From Guyparkeria sp. SCN-R1 (lineage in GTDB: Bacteria; Pseudomonadota; Gammaproteobacteria; Halothiobacillales; Halothiobacillaceae): a stretch of 64,000 nucleotides of DNA. This document shows positions 25,656 to 35,156 of this stretch, one piece after another. Made by a program: the position numbers and the translations under genes. Within the stretch, counting starts at the first letter, position 1; every line of letters begins with the position of its first letter. The DNA is taken from the NCBI RefSeq assembly GCF_003932495.1, contig NZ_QZMT01000007.1, positions 60,892 to 124,891 on the forward strand. The letters run 5' to 3'. The notes under the pieces are model-generated. The model was not told the DNA's origin. It made no database searches and saw nothing but the letters and a program-made list of their open reading frames with translations.

Positions 25656-26555
25656 TCAGCCCGGCCGGCGGCCCGCCACCAGTGCCCAGTCCCCCAGTTC
25701 CCGGAACGTGGTGACCTCGTTGCCGGCAGCCGTCCAGGCGGCGGCGACGGCATCGGCCTGATGCGTGAGGATGCCGGACAGCGCAAAGCGGGCGCCTGGC
25801 TTGAGGTGCCGGCTCAGCATCGGGGCGAGTTCGATCAGGGTCGGGGCGAGGATGTTCGCCAGCAGTCCGTCGACTTGTCGGTCGGCGGGATACTCCTCGG
25901 CGAGATACAGCGAGAAGCGGGCGGGGTCGATGTCGTTGAGTTCGGCGTTGCCGCGGCTGGCTGTGAGCGCCTGCGGATCGATGTCGGTGCCGTCGACCTG
26001 GCCCGCGCCCAGACGCAGCGCGGCGATGGCCAGTATCCCCGAACCGCAGCCGGCATCCAGCCAGTGCTGTCCGGTGATCTCCTGCGATTCCAGCCATTCC
26101 AGGCACAGGCGCGTGGTCTCGTGTTTGCCTGTGCCGAAGGCTAGGCCCGGGTCGAGCCGGATGGGCAGGCGGCCGACCGGTGCGGTGCTGTCTTCCCAGG
26201 CCGGCTCGATCACCAGCCGATCGCCGATCGGCATGGCGGCGAAGTCCGCTTGGGTACGACGCACCCAGTCTTCCTCGTCGAAAATCGAGTGACCCAGCCG
26301 GTCAAGCAGGGCAGGGCGCAGCAGCCCGTGCAGGGTGCCGACGATCATCGCCGGCGAGACATCGCCCGTGAACAAACCGACCACCCGGGTCTCGGCCCAC
26401 AACGGCGACTCGCCCGGTTGCGGTTCCAGCACCGGCTCGTCACCGAGTTCTTCCAGGGTCACCGACAGCGCGCCGGCGGCCAGCAAGGCGTCCTCGACCG
26501 CCTCGACGTCGTCGCGCGGCACCTCGAGCCAGAGGTGCTGCCACTCATTCGCCAT
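25656..26555 (-). CDS. prmA: Ribosomal protein L11 methyltransferase PrmA
   Basis: PrmA trimethylates ribosomal protein L11. The 299 residues have the N-terminal substrate domain (WQHLWLEVPRDDVEAVEDALL) and a SAM-binding domain with DPGLAFGTGKHETTRLCLEWL, WLDAGCGSGILAIAAL and DIDPQAL, then LLANILAPTLIELAP. It overlaps accC by one base (TGATG), so the pair is translationally coupled. Confidence 0.96.
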   Translation of the reverse strand: MANEWQHLWLEVPRDDVEAVEDALLAAGALSVTLEELGDEPVLEPQPGESPLWAETRVVGLFTGDVSPAMIVGTLHGLLRPALLDRLGHSIFDEEDWVRRTQADFAAMPIGDRLVIEPAWEDSTAPVGRLPIRLDPGLAFGTGKHETTRLCLEWLESQEITGQHWLDAGCGSGILAIAALRLGAGQVDGTDIDPQALTASRGNAELNDIDPARFSLYLAEEYPADRQVDGLLANILAPTLIELAPMLSRHLKPGARFALSGILTHQADAVAAAWTAAGNEVTTFRELGDWALVAGRRPG

Positions 26556-27898
26556 CAGGAAATCCCGAGGCGCTTGTGCAGGAAGTGGATGTCCATGCCG
26601 CCAGCAATGAAGTTCGCGTCCATCATCAGCTCGCGGTGCAGCGGGATGTTGGTCTTGATGCCGTCGATCAGCATTTCCTCGAGCGCCCCGTGCATCCGAC
26701 GGATGGCCGCCTCGCGATCACCGGCGTGGGTGATCAGCTTGCCGATCATCGAGTCGTAGAACGGCGGTACCGAGTAGCCGTTGTAGATGTGCGAGTCGAC
26801 CCGCACACCCAGCCCGCCCGGGAAGTGCAGGTTGGTGATCTTGCCGGGGCTGGGTGCGAAGGTGGCCGGATCCTCGGCGTTGATGCGGCATTCCACGGCG
26901 TGACCGCGGAATTCCACTTGGTCCTGGGTCAGCTGCAGCGGGATGCCGGCGGCGATCGCCAGTTGTTCCTTGACCAGATCGATGCCGGTGACCATCTCGG
27001 TGACCGGGTGCTCGACCTGTAGGCGGGTGTTCATCTCGATGAAGTAGAACTCGCCGTTCTCGTACAGGAACTCGAAGGTACCCGCGCCACGGTAGTTCAT
27101 GCGCTTGCAGGCCGCGACGCAGACCTCCCCGATTTCGGCCCGTTGCTCGGCGGTAATGCCCGGGGCCGGCGCCTCCTCGATCACCTTCTGGTGGCGGCGC
27201 TGCATCGAGCAGTCGCGCTCACCCAGGTGGATGGCGTTTCCCTGGCCATCGGAGAGCATCTGCACCTCGATGTGACGCGGGTGCTCGAGGAACTTCTCCA
27301 TGTAGACCTCGGGGTTGCCGAAGGCCGCCCCCGCTTCGCTCTTGGTCATCTCGATGGCGTGGTGCAGGTGCGCCTCGGTATGCACGACACGCATGCCCCG
27401 GCCGCCCCCGCCACCGGCCGCCTTGATGATCACCGGGTAGCCGATCTCGCGTGCCAGCCGATGGTTCTCGTCCGGATCGTCGGTCAGCGCGCCTTCCGAA
27501 CCGGGTACGCAGGGCACCCCGGCGGCACGCATGGTCTCCTTGGCGGTGACCTTGTCGCCCATCATGCGAATGGACTCGGCGGTCGGGCCGATGAAGATGA
27601 AGCCCGATTCCTCGACCCGCTCGGCGAAGTCGGCGTTCTCGGAAAGAAAGCCATAGCCGGGGTGGATGGCCGAGGAGTCGGTCAGTTCGGCGGCGGCGAT
27701 CAACGCCGGCACGTTCAGGTAGGACTCGTTGGACCGGGGGCCGCCGATGCAGACCGACTCGTCGGCCAGGCGGACGTGCTTGAGATCACGGTCGGCAGTG
27801 GAATGGACGGCCACCGTGCCGATGTCGAGTTCGCGGCAGGCGCGCAGAATGCGCAGCGCGATCTCGCCGCGGTTGGCGATCAGGACCTTGTTCAGCAT
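26555..27898 (-). CDS. accC: Acetyl-CoA carboxylase, biotin carboxylase subunit
   Basis: AccC carboxylates biotin on AccB using ATP and bicarbonate. The 447-residue ATP-grasp enzyme has [18 protein letters not shown] at the start, the glycine-rich loop [33 protein letters not shown], and the active-site region [20 protein letters not shown] (in two conserved parts). It lies 58 bp after accB. Confidence 0.98.
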   Translation of the reverse strand: MLNKVLIANRGEIALRILRACRELDIGTVAVHSTADRDLKHVRLADESVCIGGPRSNESYLNVPALIAAAELTDSSAIHPGYGFLSENADFAERVEESGFIFIGPTAESIRMMGDKVTAKETMRAAGVPCVPGSEGALTDDPDENHRLAREIGYPVIIKAAGGGGGRGMRVVHTEAHLHHAIEMTKSEAGAAFGNPEVYMEKFLEHPRHIEVQMLSDGQGNAIHLGERDCSMQRRHQKVIEEAPAPGITAEQRAEIGEVCVAACKRMNYRGAGTFEFLYENGEFYFIEMNTRLQVEHPVTEMVTGIDLVKEQLAIAAGIPLQLTQDQVEFRGHAVECRINAEDPATFAPSPGKITNLHFPGGLGVRVDSHIYNGYSVPPFYDSMIGKLITHAGDREAAIRRMHGALEEMLIDGIKTNIPLHRELMMDANFIAGGMDIHFLHKRLGIS

Positions 27899-27956
27899 CT
27901 TGGGAAAACTCCTGGGAAGACGAAAGCGGCTGGATGTGGGTCGGGCAGGCGGGGCC

Positions 27957-28409
27957 TTACTCGATCACGAACAGCGGCTGGTCGTATTCCACCGGCTGGC
28001 CATTTTCCACCAGGATGTCCTTGATCGTGCCGTCAACCTCGGCCTCGATCTGGTTGAACATCTTCATCGCCTCGATGATGCAGATGGTGTCGCCCTTGCT
28101 GACGGTGGTGCCCACCTCGACGAAGGGGCTGGAATCGGGAGAAGAGGCTCGATAGAAGGTGCCTACCATCGGCGAATTGATGGTCTTTCCGCGGGCCTCC
28201 GGCGCCTCGCTGGGTGCCGGCTCGCCTGACGCGGCTGGTGCCGGGGCGGCCGGTTGCGGGGCGTGCGCCGGCGCCGCGGCCTGCATCATCGGCGGCTGCT
28301 GGGAGTGACGCGAAATGCGAACCGACTCCTCGCCCTCTTTGATCTCGATTTCGGCGACGCCCGATTCCTCGAGCAGTTCGATCAGTTTCTTGACCTTGCG
28401 GATATCCAT
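27957..28409 (-). CDS. accB: Acetyl-CoA carboxylase biotin carboxyl carrier protein
   Basis: AccB carries biotin between the carboxylase and transferase. The 150 residues have an N-terminal helical segment ([23 protein letters not shown]), an Ala/Pro-rich linker (about 45-70), and a biotinyl domain with thumb and the biotinylation motif [14 protein letters not shown]. It lies between aroQ and accC, the classical aroQ-accB-accC order. Confidence 0.98.
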   Translation of the reverse strand: MDIRKVKKLIELLEESGVAEIEIKEGEESVRISRHSQQPPMMQAAAPAHAPQPAAPAPAASGEPAPSEAPEARGKTINSPMVGTFYRASSPDSSPFVEVGTTVSKGDTICIIEAMKMFNQIEAEVDGTIKDILVENGQPVEYDQPLFVIE

Positions 28410-28439
28410 GACGTGGGTCTCTTGCGTTGTGCGTGCGAA

Positions 28440-28889
28440 TCAGGCGGACGGGCTGTCCAGATGAGCGATCAGGGCGGTCAGGGCCAGTTCGTAGCCCAGC
28501 GCACCCAGCCCGACGATGCTGCCGACGGCCACATCCGAGAAATAGGAATGCTGCCGGAAGGACTCGCGGGCGTGAATGTTGGAAAGATGAATCTCGATGA
28601 ACGGACGGTCGATGGCGAGCAGGGCATCCCGCAGGGCGACGCTGGTGTGGGTCCAGGCGCCGGGGTTGATCAGCACCCCGTCCACCCCATCGTCGGCCGC
28701 ACGGTGCAGCCGGTCGATGGCCTCTCCCTCGTGATTGCTCTGGAAGTGTTCCAGCACCGCCCCTTGTCCCTCGGCCGCCCGGTCGAGGCGTTGGCCGATA
28801 TCGGCCAGCGTCAGCCGCCCGTAGCGCTCGGGCTCGCGGGTGCCGAGCCGATTGAGGTTGGGGCCGTTGAGTACCAGGATCCGTTTCAT
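28440..28889 (-). CDS. aroQ: Type II 3-dehydroquinate dehydratase AroQ
   Basis: AroQ dehydrates 3-dehydroquinate in the shikimate pathway. The 149-residue protein starts at the ATG at 28889 ([20 protein letters not shown]); an ATG 22 codons earlier would add a basic non-conserved extension. Further motifs are [31 protein letters not shown] and [15 protein letters not shown] second shikimate gene, aroE, is about 16 kb away and not linked. Confidence 0.96.
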   Translation of the reverse strand: MKRILVLNGPNLNRLGTREPERYGRLTLADIGQRLDRAAEGQGAVLEHFQSNHEGEAIDRLHRAADDGVDGVLINPGAWTHTSVALRDALLAIDRPFIEIHLSNIHARESFRQHSYFSDVAVGSIVGLGALGYELALTALIAHLDSPSA

Positions 28890-29070
28890 GGAGACTCGCT
28901 CTCGTCGACGGGCGGAATAACCGTGTCCCCGCCGGGTCAGTGCCCGACGAGTCAATGATTTCCCGCATTGTGCCGGTTGGGGGTGACGAAGTCACGTGTT
29001 CGGCGTCGGTTTTTTGTCAATCGCCACTCATTGGCGGATTTTTCACGAAGTTATACCCCGGATAAGCAAA

Positions 29071-29092
29071 GAGCCCCGCGAAGGCGGGGCTC
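29071..29092 (-). terminator. Terminator hairpin after dsbD
   Basis: GAGCCCCGC and GCGGGGCTC form a 9-bp stem with a four-base loop nine bases after the dsbD stop; on the - strand it is followed by a T-rich stretch (TTTGCTT). Confidence 0.7.
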
Positions 29093-29100
29093 GATATCGA

Positions 29101-31452
29101 TCAGCGGTTGGAGACGGCCGTGACGTGGCCGAGGAACTCGTCGGGTGGCTGATACCCGACCACCCAGTGCTGACGCACCCGCTCACCCGAGGCATCCCAG
29201 AAGATGATCCCCGGCGGTCCGTACAGGTCGAAACGCTTGAGCAATGCCTTGTGGTCGGCGTTGTTGGCGGTCACGTCGGCCTGCAACACCAGAAAGCCGC
29301 TCAACTCCTCGATCACGCGCGGATCGCTGAAGGTGTTGTGCTCCATCTCCTTGCAGGAGATGCACCAGTCGGCGTAGAAATCGAGCATCACCGGCTGACC
29401 GGCGGCCTTGGCCTGTTCGAGCGCCTCGTCAAGTTCCTGCTCGTTGTCGATCATGCGGAACTCGAGTTCGGCAACCTGGCCGCCACCGCCGCCCAGTGAC
29501 AGGCCGGCCAGTGGCGCAAACGCCGTGCCCTTGGCCCCGGCGGCAACCCCGATCAGCATCAGGGCGCCCCAGAGTAGCAGCACCAGACCCAGCGACTTCC
29601 ACAGGCGCAACCAGCCCGAGGCGGCTTCACGCAGCGATTCGGTCGCCCCCATGTAGACCGCCGAGGCGATCAGCAGCGCGGCCCACATGAGCTGGGTGAC
29701 GGCCGGTGGCAGGAAGCGCTCGAGCATCCAGATCGCCACGCCCAGCAGCACCACGCCGAACACGGCCTTGACCGCATCCATCCAGCCGCCGGCCCTGGGC
29801 ATGTACTTGCCGCCGAGTGTGCCGACGAGGATCAGTGGCAGACCCATGCCGATCGACAGGGCGAACAACGCCAGGCCACCGACGACGGCATCACCCGTCT
29901 GGCCGATGTAGATCAGGGCGCCGGCCAGCGGCGGGGCCATGCAGGGGCCGACGATCAGCGCCGAGAGGAAGCCCATCACGGCCACCCCGGTGAGCGTGCC
30001 GCCCTGCTGGCGATTCTGCGCCTGCATGATGCGCGACTGGATCGAGGAGGGCAGTTGCAGCTCGAAGAAGCCGAACATCGACATGGCCAGTGCGACGAAG
30101 ATCGCGGCGAACACGCTCAGTACCCAGGGGTTCTGGAAGGCCGCCTGCAGGTTGGCGCCGAACAGACCGGCCAGCACGCCGGCAACCGTGTAGGTGACGG
30201 CCATCGCCAGCACGTAAACCACCGATAGCACGAAGGCCTTGCGGGTGGTGATGTGCTCGCCCTGGCCGGCGATGATGCCCGAAAGGATCGGGATCATCGG
30301 GAAGACGCAGGGAGTGAACGCGAGCAGTAGACCAAAGATGAGGAAGCCCAGGATGATCGCCCAAGGGCTGCCATCGATCAGGCGCTGGGTGATCATGTCG
30401 GTCTCCGAGCCCGCCGGGGCGGCGGCCTCGGTGGCGGTGTCGGTCGACGCGCCGTTGCCGGCCGGTGCTTGGCCACGATCGTCGCCGAGCGAGTCCATCT
30501 CTTCCAGCGGCGTCAGTTCACCGGTATCGCCCGGCACCTCGTCGAGGCGCTCGGCGTCCCCCGAGGCCGGATCGATCCGCCAGGCCTTCTCCATCGGCGG
30601 GTAGCACAGGCCCATGTCCGCGCAACCCTGGTAGCCGATCACCAGTGTGTAGGGGGCGTCGGCGTCGATCGACAGTTCGGTTTCCAGCTGGTCGTGGAAG
30701 ACCCAGACGGTGCCGAAATTCGGATCGTCCTTGCGCTCGCCCTCGCCGATGTAGGCAGCTTGAATTTCCGCGCCTTCGCCGACGGCGGCCTTGGTGCGAT
30801 CACGGTACAGGTAGTACTCGGGCGTGATATCGAAGCGGACGAACACGCTCCCGTCATCGACGATCACCTCGGGGACGAACGCCTCTTCGGGGTCCATCGG
30901 CTCGTTGCTGCTGCCACCGAAGCTGCCCAGGCTGATGCCGCCATCGCGGGAGTTGGCCCCGGACTCGGACACTTCTTCGGCCGGGCTGTCGGCGCCGGTC
31001 TGGGGCAGGTCCACGGTGAGCTCGTGGGTCTCGGGTGGGTAACAGACCCCGTGGATGTCGGAGCAGCCCTGGTATTCGACCGTGACCGTCGCCTCGCCGC
31101 CGGACGCGGATTCGATTGGTACGCGGGCGGTGAAGTCCTCCTTGTAGACGAGGGTTTCGCCGAAGACCGGGTCGTCGTCGATCACCGCCTCGGGAAGTTG
31201 CGCGTCACCCAGTTCGACCCCGTCGCCACCGTTGATCTTCAACTTGTCCTGATAGAGGTGGTAACCTTCGACCACGCGGAAATCGAGGCGCAGTTCACCA
31301 TCGTCATGGTTGGCCTCGACGCCGAAGGCCTCTTCCGGCCCCAGCAGTTCGGGCTGGGCGTTTGCCGCCGTCTGCCAGGCAAGCGCGACGGTGACAAGCA
31401 GGAAGGCGGCGATTCGCACCCACGGTGCGGTCAGGGAGTGGTTTGAACGCAT
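29101..31452 (-). CDS. dsbD: Thiol:disulfide interchange protein DsbD with two N-terminal domains
   Basis: DsbD transfers electrons from cytoplasmic thioredoxin to periplasmic disulfide reductases. Reading from the ATG at 31452 it has 783 residues. A signal peptide (1-32) is followed by two tandem DsbD-alpha domains: one with a cysteine pair in YQGCSDIHGVCYPP (130, 137), one in YQGCADMGLCYPP (277, 283). The membrane domain carries FTPCVFPMIPILSG and GPCMAPPL, and the C-terminal thioredoxin domain has DWCISCKEME. E. coli DsbD (about 565 residues) has one alpha domain. An ATG at 31464 is an alternative start; both overlap the cutA end. Confidence 0.93.
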   Translation of the reverse strand: MRSNHSLTAPWVRIAAFLLVTVALAWQTAANAQPELLGPEEAFGVEANHDDGELRLDFRVVEGYHLYQDKLKINGGDGVELGDAQLPEAVIDDDPVFGETLVYKEDFTARVPIESASGGEATVTVEYQGCSDIHGVCYPPETHELTVDLPQTGADSPAEEVSESGANSRDGGISLGSFGGSSNEPMDPEEAFVPEVIVDDGSVFVRFDITPEYYLYRDRTKAAVGEGAEIQAAYIGEGERKDDPNFGTVWVFHDQLETELSIDADAPYTLVIGYQGCADMGLCYPPMEKAWRIDPASGDAERLDEVPGDTGELTPLEEMDSLGDDRGQAPAGNGASTDTATEAAAPAGSETDMITQRLIDGSPWAIILGFLIFGLLLAFTPCVFPMIPILSGIIAGQGEHITTRKAFVLSVVYVLAMAVTYTVAGVLAGLFGANLQAAFQNPWVLSVFAAIFVALAMSMFGFFELQLPSSIQSRIMQAQNRQQGGTLTGVAVMGFLSALIVGPCMAPPLAGALIYIGQTGDAVVGGLALFALSIGMGLPLILVGTLGGKYMPRAGGWMDAVKAVFGVVLLGVAIWMLERFLPPAVTQLMWAALLIASAVYMGATESLREAASGWLRLWKSLGLVLLLWGALMLIGVAAGAKGTAFAPLAGLSLGGGGGQVAELEFRMIDNEQELDEALEQAKAAGQPVMLDFYADWCISCKEMEHNTFSDPRVIEELSGFLVLQADVTANNADHKALLKRFDLYGPPGIIFWDASGERVRQHWVVGYQPPDEFLGHVTAVSNR

Positions 31453-31766
31453 TGCTGAACCCATTCGGAATAAGACTGGCTGCTTTCGGCTGGCAGGATG
31501 ACCACCTCGGGGCAGTCGTAGGGGTGGAATTGCTCGATCGCGTCCTTGAGGTCGTCGATACGCTCGAGGCTGGTCTTCATGTGCAGCTGGTATTCCTCGT
31601 CGCGGCACAGCTCGCCCTGCCAGTGGTAGGCCGAGCGGACCGGGCCGACGATGTTCACGCAGGCCACTAGCCCATCGGCCAGCAAGCGAGCGCTGAGTTC
31701 GTCGGCCGCGCGAGGGTCGTCCAGTGTGGTGATGACCAGTGCTATTGTGCTTTGCTCGATCGTCAT
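31431..31766 (-). CDS. cutA: Divalent cation tolerance protein CutA
   Basis: CutA is a small trimeric protein of uncertain role, linked genetically to metal tolerance. The 111 residues show the family pattern: LVITTLDDPRAADELSARL, LVACVNIVGPVRSAYHWQG, and YDCPEVVILPAES. It precedes dsbD and overlaps its start by about 20 bp, matching the cutA-dsbD pairing in E. coli. Confidence 0.94.
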   Translation of the reverse strand: MTIEQSTIALVITTLDDPRAADELSARLLADGLVACVNIVGPVRSAYHWQGELCRDEEYQLHMKTSLERIDDLKDAIEQFHPYDCPEVVILPAESSQSYSEWVQQCVQTTP

Positions 31767-31981
31767 TATCGTGATTGCGTCGGCTCGTTGAGTCGCTGTT
31801 CGTCCTTACACGTTTCAGCCGGCCCGGCCTTGGTCCACCTGGTGGGCGGCGAGTTCCGCGGGGCGTCTGTGGCTCGACCCGCGATCGCCCGATGGACCGA
31901 AAATGCCAACCGGTTGACGACAGGAAGCCTAGCGCTGCAATCGTTAGACGGCAAACAAATCCATCTCAATCCCGAGAAGTC

Positions 31982-32488
31982 ATGCGAAAACTGTCCGGAT
32001 TCATCCTCTTTCTACCCCTCGTGGAGCTGGTGCTCCTGATCGCGATGGGCGCGGCCATGGGGTTTCTCGTCACGCTGCTGTGGATCGTCGCCACCGGTGT
32101 CTGGGGCGCGTGGCTGATGCGCACTGCCGGGCCCAATGCCATGGCACGCGCCCAGCGTGACGTCGCGGCCACCGGTCGGGGGCAGATCGACGGACTGGGC
32201 GTGGCGGCCAATTTCCTCGGCGGGTTGCTGCTGCTGTTGCCGGGGCCGCTAACCGACCTGTTGGGATTGGTGCTGGTCACGCCGTTCCTGCGGCGACTGG
32301 CGTTTGGCGCGTGGCTTGCCGGGAAGATGCAGCAGGTCGTGGTCGAGCGTGGCGGGTTCGGTACCGGGCCGCAGGGGCCGTTCGGTCCCGGCGCAGACGG
32401 CAATGTCTACGATGCCGACCCGGACGACATCCGGCGGGACGAGCCACGTGATCCGCGACGACTCGATCGCGAGCGCGATCGTGACTAG
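31982..32488 (+). CDS. fxsA: FxsA family membrane protein
   Basis: FxsA is a small inner-membrane protein whose E. coli homologue suppresses F-exclusion of phage T7. The 168 residues have hydrophobic segments at about 6-25 (FILFLPLVELVLLIAMGAAM), 28-50, and 75-103, with FLGGLLLLLPGPLTDLLGL as the family hallmark, and a polar acidic C-terminal tail. The ATG at 31982 matches the conserved N-terminus MRKLSGFILFL; a longer open frame upstream is not conserved. A 215-bp region without a gene separates it from the divergent cutA. Confidence 0.92.
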   Translation: MRKLSGFILFLPLVELVLLIAMGAAMGFLVTLLWIVATGVWGAWLMRTAGPNAMARAQRDVAATGRGQIDGLGVAANFLGGLLLLLPGPLTDLLGLVLVTPFLRRLAFGAWLAGKMQQVVVERGGFGTGPQGPFGPGADGNVYDADPDDIRRDEPRDPRRLDRERDRD

Positions 32489-32499
32489 CGAGCGCTTTG

Positions 32500-32519
32500 C
32501 TGCCGCGTTGACGCGGTAG
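32500..32519. terminator. Possible convergent terminator hairpin between fxsA and hemG
   Basis: CTGCCGCG and CGCGGTAG form an 8-bp stem (one G-T pair) with a TTGA loop in the 35-bp gap between convergent genes. It lacks a clear T-run on either strand. Confidence 0.35.
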
Positions 32520-32523
32520 TCGT

Positions 32524-33945
32524 TCAGCCTTTGCCGTCGAGAATCCGTCTGGCCAGTGCCTGGCCGTTCTCGAGGCAGTCACCCACGGCGATGCCCTCGC
32601 GCCAGTTGCCGATCAGCGACAGGCCGGGGTGGTTCTCGAGTGCCTGATCGAGCCGCTCGATCCGGGCCAGATGGCCCAGCTCGTACTGTGGGATCGCGCG
32701 CGGCCAGCGACTGACGCGCTGCCAGACCGGCTCTCCCTCGATGCCAAGCAAGTCGCCCAGGTCCTTGCCGACCTGGCGGGCCAAATCGGCATCGCTCATC
32801 TCCAATGCGTCGGGGTCCTGTCGCCCGCCGATAAAGGCGGTGATCAGCTTGTGGCCGTGCGGTGCCCGGTTGGGAAACAGCGTCGAGGAGAACAGCGCGC
32901 CCAGCGTCCGTCGGCGTTCGCGTCGGGGAATCAGCACGCCGAAGCCGTCGAGCGGGTGGGCCAGCACGCCGGGTGGGAAACCCAGGGCGACCGCGGCGAC
33001 CGGCGGGTAGACGATCTCGTCGAGTGGTTCGGCCAGCAGCGGGTCCAGCGGGCGCAGCAGTGAGGCGCTCACGTGTGCCGGCGTGGCCAGCACGAGTCGC
33101 TTGGCCTGCCAGGTCGTGCCGTCCTGATCGGTTACTTGCCAGCCGCCATCGCTCGACTGAACGGCTTGTGCGCATCGGCCACAGGCGATCGCGCCACCGC
33201 TCGACGCATCGATCTCGGCGGCAAGCCGGTCGGTGAGTGTCTGGATGCCGCCTGGGAAGCTGATCAGCTTGCCGCGCCATTCGGATGGCATGGGCTCGTT
33301 GCCCTCGCGGCGCTCCTGTTTCGCCCGTTTCATGGCGGCGAGTCCGCCGCGGATCAGCGAGCCGTGCTCACGTTCCATGGCGGCGAGTTTCGGCATGGCG
33401 GCCTGGACGGACAACCGGGCCGGGTCCCCGGCATAGACGCCGGAGACGAACGGGTCGACCAGATAGTCGAGAATGTTCCGGCCGAGGCGTCGCTCGACGA
33501 ATTGGGCCAGGGTCTCCTCGCCCGCTCCCCGGCCCACCCACGGCTCGCGCAGGATGCGGCCGATGCTGCGCGGCCCGAGCAGCGGGTTGAAAGGGGCATT
33601 GAGCGGATGGGTGGGCAGGGCCAGCACCCGCTTGCCCTTGGCGATATAGCGCTTCTTGCCCGCCTCGCCGGCGAAGATCGCCTCGTCGGTCAGATCCAGT
33701 TCCCTGAGCAACCGATAGAGCGGTGGTTTGACCATCAGGGTGTTCGGGCCGATCTCGATCTGCCATTCCCCGTCGCGGCGGCTCTGGATATTGCCGCCGG
33801 GCGTGTCACCCGCCTCGAGCACGGTGACCCGCTGTCCGCCCCGCGCCAGCGCCCAGCCGGCAGCGAGCCCGCTGGCGCCCGCACCGATGATCAGGGTGTC
33901 GATCGATTGCGTCTTGGCGAGGGCGTCGTGGTCGCTTGCTGTCAT
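32524..33945 (-). CDS. hemG: Oxygen-dependent protoporphyrinogen oxidase (HemY type)
   Basis: The enzyme oxidises protoporphyrinogen IX to protoporphyrin IX in haem synthesis. The 473-residue FAD protein has LIIGAGASGLAAGWALARGG, EAGDTPGGNIQSRR, the family segment FVERRLGRNILDYLVDPFVSG (in two conserved parts), FPGGIQTLTDRLA and a C-terminal FAD motif (LIGNWREGIAVGDCLENG). It is the oxygen-dependent HemY family, for which the symbol hemG is used in many annotations; it is unrelated to flavodoxin-type E. coli HemG. Confidence 0.92.
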   Translation of the reverse strand: MTASDHDALAKTQSIDTLIIGAGASGLAAGWALARGGQRVTVLEAGDTPGGNIQSRRDGEWQIEIGPNTLMVKPPLYRLLRELDLTDEAIFAGEAGKKRYIAKGKRVLALPTHPLNAPFNPLLGPRSIGRILREPWVGRGAGEETLAQFVERRLGRNILDYLVDPFVSGVYAGDPARLSVQAAMPKLAAMEREHGSLIRGGLAAMKRAKQERREGNEPMPSEWRGKLISFPGGIQTLTDRLAAEIDASSGGAIACGRCAQAVQSSDGGWQVTDQDGTTWQAKRLVLATPAHVSASLLRPLDPLLAEPLDEIVYPPVAAVALGFPPGVLAHPLDGFGVLIPRRERRRTLGALFSSTLFPNRAPHGHKLITAFIGGRQDPDALEMSDADLARQVGKDLGDLLGIEGEPVWQRVSRWPRAIPQYELGHLARIERLDQALENHPGLSLIGNWREGIAVGDCLENGQALARRILDGKG

Positions 33946-34068
33946 GGCGTCTCGTCGTGGCCGGGCAAGTGCGCGTGCTTGCCGTGCTCTGGGTTGCTAT
34001 GTCTGTACGGGGCTCGAGTGTACTCTACCGGTTCGATCAAATTCGGCAGATGCACTGTCAGGGACGTT

Positions 34069-35079
34069 ATGGACGAATCGCACGCCGTTGGCGGCAGCAA
34101 TAGACCCGAGGGCCTGCCTCGGGCCGTGGTATTGGGCGGAACCGGTTTCGTGGGCCGGCACCTGGTCCGCGCGCTCTCCCAGCGGGGCTGGGAAGTGGTG
34201 GTGCCAAGCCGTCACGCCGCACGTCACCGGGACATGGGGCTGTGGCCGAGCGTGGTGCTGGTCGACATGAATCCCCCCGCCCGGTCGGATCTGGCGACCC
34301 ATCGCGGCTCCCCCGAACTGGCGGAACTGCTCGAGGGCACGGACTTGCTGGTCAACCTGGTCGGCATCCTCAACGAGCGCCGGCACAACGGCAAGGGCTT
34401 TGAGCGGGTGCACATCAAGCTGACCAAGGCCGCCCTGCGTGCCGCTGCCGCTGCGGGCGTGCCGCGTTATCTGCACATGAGCGCGCTGGGGGCAGACGAG
34501 GACGAAGGTGTCAGTCACTACCAGCGCAGCAAGGGCAAGGCCGAGAACTGGGTGCACCGTTTCGGTCGTAAGCACGACATTGCCGTGACCAGTTTCCGGC
34601 CGTCGGTGATCTTCGGTCCGGGCGACTCCTTCCTCAACCGCTTTGCCGACCTGGCCAAGTTGATGCCGGGCGTTTTTCCGCTGGCCTGCGCGGGCGCACG
34701 CTTCTCGCCCGTCTACGTGGGCGACGTGGTGCGTCGCTATGTCGAGTCGATCGATGATCCCCAGGCCGATGGCGCGCGTTATGACCTCTGCGGTCCGCAT
34801 GACTACTCGCTGGGCGAGTTGGTGCGTTACGCCGCGTCGACCAGTGGTCATCCGCGCTGGGTGGTCGGCCTGCCGATGTGGCTGTCGCGCATTCAGGCAC
34901 GCGTGATGGAGTGGCTGCCAGGCAAGCCGTTCAGTCGCGACAATCTCGATTCCTTGCAGCGGGACAATACCTGCTCGCCGGAGTGTCCCCGCGAGCCCAC
35001 TCGGCTCGAGGACGTTGCCCCGGGGTATCTCGCCCCGGGGAATGGTGGCCCCGGCAAGAGCGCGCGCCACCGCGGCTGA
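34069..35079 (+). CDS. Complex I NDUFA9-like NAD(P)-dependent oxidoreductase
   Basis: The 336-residue protein is an atypical short-chain dehydrogenase: Rossmann motif AVVLGGTGFVGRHLVRAL near the N-terminus, then LVNLVGILNERR, YLHMSALGAD, YQRSKGKAENWV with a serine/tyrosine/lysine-like set, and SFRPSVIFGPGDSFLNRFA. It matches the bacterial relatives of mitochondrial NDUFA9; the substrate is unknown. The ATG at 34069 was chosen where homology begins; a long open frame upstream is the antisense shadow of hemG. Confidence 0.88.
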   Translation: MDESHAVGGSNRPEGLPRAVVLGGTGFVGRHLVRALSQRGWEVVVPSRHAARHRDMGLWPSVVLVDMNPPARSDLATHRGSPELAELLEGTDLLVNLVGILNERRHNGKGFERVHIKLTKAALRAAAAAGVPRYLHMSALGADEDEGVSHYQRSKGKAENWVHRFGRKHDIAVTSFRPSVIFGPGDSFLNRFADLAKLMPGVFPLACAGARFSPVYVGDVVRRYVESIDDPQADGARYDLCGPHDYSLGELVRYAASTSGHPRWVVGLPMWLSRIQARVMEWLPGKPFSRDNLDSLQRDNTCSPECPREPTRLEDVAPGYLAPGNGGPGKSARHRG

Positions 35080-35104
35080 GCCAATGGTAGGATAGCCACG
35101 ACCA

Positions 35105-35127
35105 CGCCCCGGTTTTCGGGGCGTTTT
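35105..35127 (+). terminator. Intrinsic terminator after the NDUFA9-like gene
   Basis: CGCCCCG and CGGGGCG pair around a GTTTT loop and are followed by T4. It lies between the preceding gene and the yqhA-like gene. Confidence 0.8.
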
Positions 35128-35156
35128 ACCGTTTGAACCCTGATCGAGGTCCACCT

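Noticed and set aside
29015..29020. Consensus -35 TTGACA on the - strand upstream of aroQ
   Set aside because: No acceptable -10 hexamer lies 16-18 bp downstream.
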